Of a stretch of 6,279 bases of DNA, positions 5,567 to 6,279 are shown piece by piece. This DNA is from an uncultured Lachnospiraceae bacterium (GTDB lineage: Bacteria > Bacillota_A > Clostridia > Lachnospirales > Lachnospiraceae): positions 1 to 6,279 of the forward strand of contig CACXGS010000307.1 in the NCBI GenBank assembly GCA_902767195.1. The letters run 5' to 3'. How positions within the stretch are numbered: the stretch's first letter is position 1; every line of letters begins with the position of its first letter. The notes beneath the pieces were generated by a model, which saw nothing but the letters and a program-made list of their open reading frames with translations, ran no database searches and was not told the DNA's origin. Position numbers and translations under genes: made by a program.

Positions 5567-6279
5567 ATGTTAACAAAAATGATCGAAACTTTAAAGAAGA
5601 ATCCACGTACTATCGTATATACTGAGGGAACTGATAACCGAATCCTGGAATCCACATCCAGACTTCTGGCAGACGGGATCCTGGGAGTTGTTCTTCTGGG
5701 CAAGGAAGATGAAGTTAAGGCTGCTGCCAAGGCGGGCGGATATAATATCGAAGGTGCTAAGATCATTGATCCGGCAACCTATGGCAACATGGATGCCATG
5801 GTAGAGGAGATGGTGAAGCTCCGTAAGGGAAAGATGACAGAGGATAAAGTAAGAGCAGCTCTTTCCAAGACGAATTATTTCGGAACCATGCTGGTTAAGA
5901 TGGGCGAGGCAGATTGTCTTCTGGGCGGTGCTACCTACTCTACAGCAGATACGGTTCGTCCCGCATTACAGCTGATCAAGACTAAGCCGGGCAACAATAT
6001 CGTAAGCTCCAGCTTCGTTATGGTTCGTGGAGACGAGAGATATCTCTTCGGAGACTGTGCCATCAATATTGACCCCAGCGAAGATGATCTGGTTGAGATT
6101 GCCATTGAGTCCGCTAAGACTGCAAAGGTATTCGGTGTTGAGCCTCGAATTGCCATGCTGTCCTACTCCACACTGGGATCCGGCAAGGGACCGAGCGTAA
6201 CAAAGGTTGCCAATGCTACCAAGAAGATCAGAGAAGTTGCTCCGGATCTTAAAGTAGAAGGTGAGATTCAGCTTGATGC
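5567..6279 (+). CDS. pta: Phosphate acetyltransferase, N-terminal part (partial)
   Basis: The reading frame is open from the ATG to the right edge of the window, giving 237 residues of a family usually about 330 long. Pta converts acetyl-CoA and phosphate to acetyl phosphate and CoA. With acetate kinase it yields ATP and acetate in the cytoplasm of fermentative bacteria. Recognisable family segments are IVYTEGTDNRILEST (16-30), GGATYSTADTVRPALQLIKT (120-139), SSSFVMV (147-153) and MLSYSTLGSGKG (197-208). The absence of an N-terminal DRTGG or P-loop domain shows the short, single-domain Pta type. Phosphate butyryltransferase is the main alternative, but STADTVRPALQ and LSYSTLGSGKG favour Pta. 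Codon choice is biased (lysine mostly AAG, many GTT and GCT), which together with the strong promoter and ribosome site suggests high expression. An ackA gene downstream is likely but not visible. Confidence 0.93.
   Translation, partial: MLTKMIETLKKNPRTIVYTEGTDNRILESTSRLLADGILGVVLLGKEDEVKAAAKAGGYNIEGAKIIDPATYGNMDAMVEEMVKLRKGKMTEDKVRAALSKTNYFGTMLVKMGEADCLLGGATYSTADTVRPALQLIKTKPGNNIVSSSFVMVRGDERYLFGDCAINIDPSEDDLVEIAIESAKTAKVFGVEPRIAMLSYSTLGSGKGPSVTKVANATKKIREVAPDLKVEGEIQLD

Overview
The window looks like core chromosome of a Gram-positive, low-to-mid GC Clostridia bacterium, most plausibly Lachnospiraceae. This rests on gene content and protein style (a DEAD-box helicase with a DbpA-type RNA-binding tail, a cytoplasmic CBM34/GH13 alpha-glucan hydrolase, a hemolysin III-family membrane protein, a UPF0213 GIY-YIG protein, phosphate acetyltransferase). 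It also rests on strong GGAGG-type ribosome binding sites and sigma-A-like promoters. No species assignment is possible by eye. I see no mobile element, CRISPR array, tRNA or rRNA.

Layout. The left edge (1-168, minus) holds the first 56 codons of a kinase-like gene resembling 5-methylthioribose kinase and related APH-fold phosphotransferases. Its leader (169-230) can fold into a two-tier hairpin beginning at the predicted transcription start. A small GIY-YIG protein gene (363-626, plus) follows and converges on a hemolysin III/PAQR-like membrane protein gene (700-1443, minus). A perfect 14-bp inverted repeat lies between the two stop codons. A better minus-strand intrinsic terminator lies farther on, at 314-348, on top of the GIY-YIG gene's promoter. 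The hemolysin III transcript may therefore run antisense through the whole GIY-YIG gene. Divergent from the hemolysin III gene is a DEAD-box RNA helicase gene (1598-3184, plus). It is followed after 45 nt by a large GH13 alpha-glucan hydrolase gene (3230-5377, plus), probably on the same transcript. After a 189-nt gap with a strong promoter, phosphate acetyltransferase (5567 onward, plus) runs off the right edge, probably heading a pta-ackA acetate operon outside the window.

Functionally the genes are mostly housekeeping: RNA remodelling, intracellular maltooligosaccharide or alpha-glucan breakdown, and acetate/ATP formation from acetyl-CoA. Starch-derived sugar catabolism and acetate production fit a fermentative gut anaerobe, but only the helicase and hydrolase genes look co-transcribed. 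I found no clear evidence of a novel multi-gene system. The most interesting signals are regulatory: the antisense/terminator overlap at the GIY-YIG gene, its apparent lack of a leader, and the structured 5' leader of the kinase-like gene.
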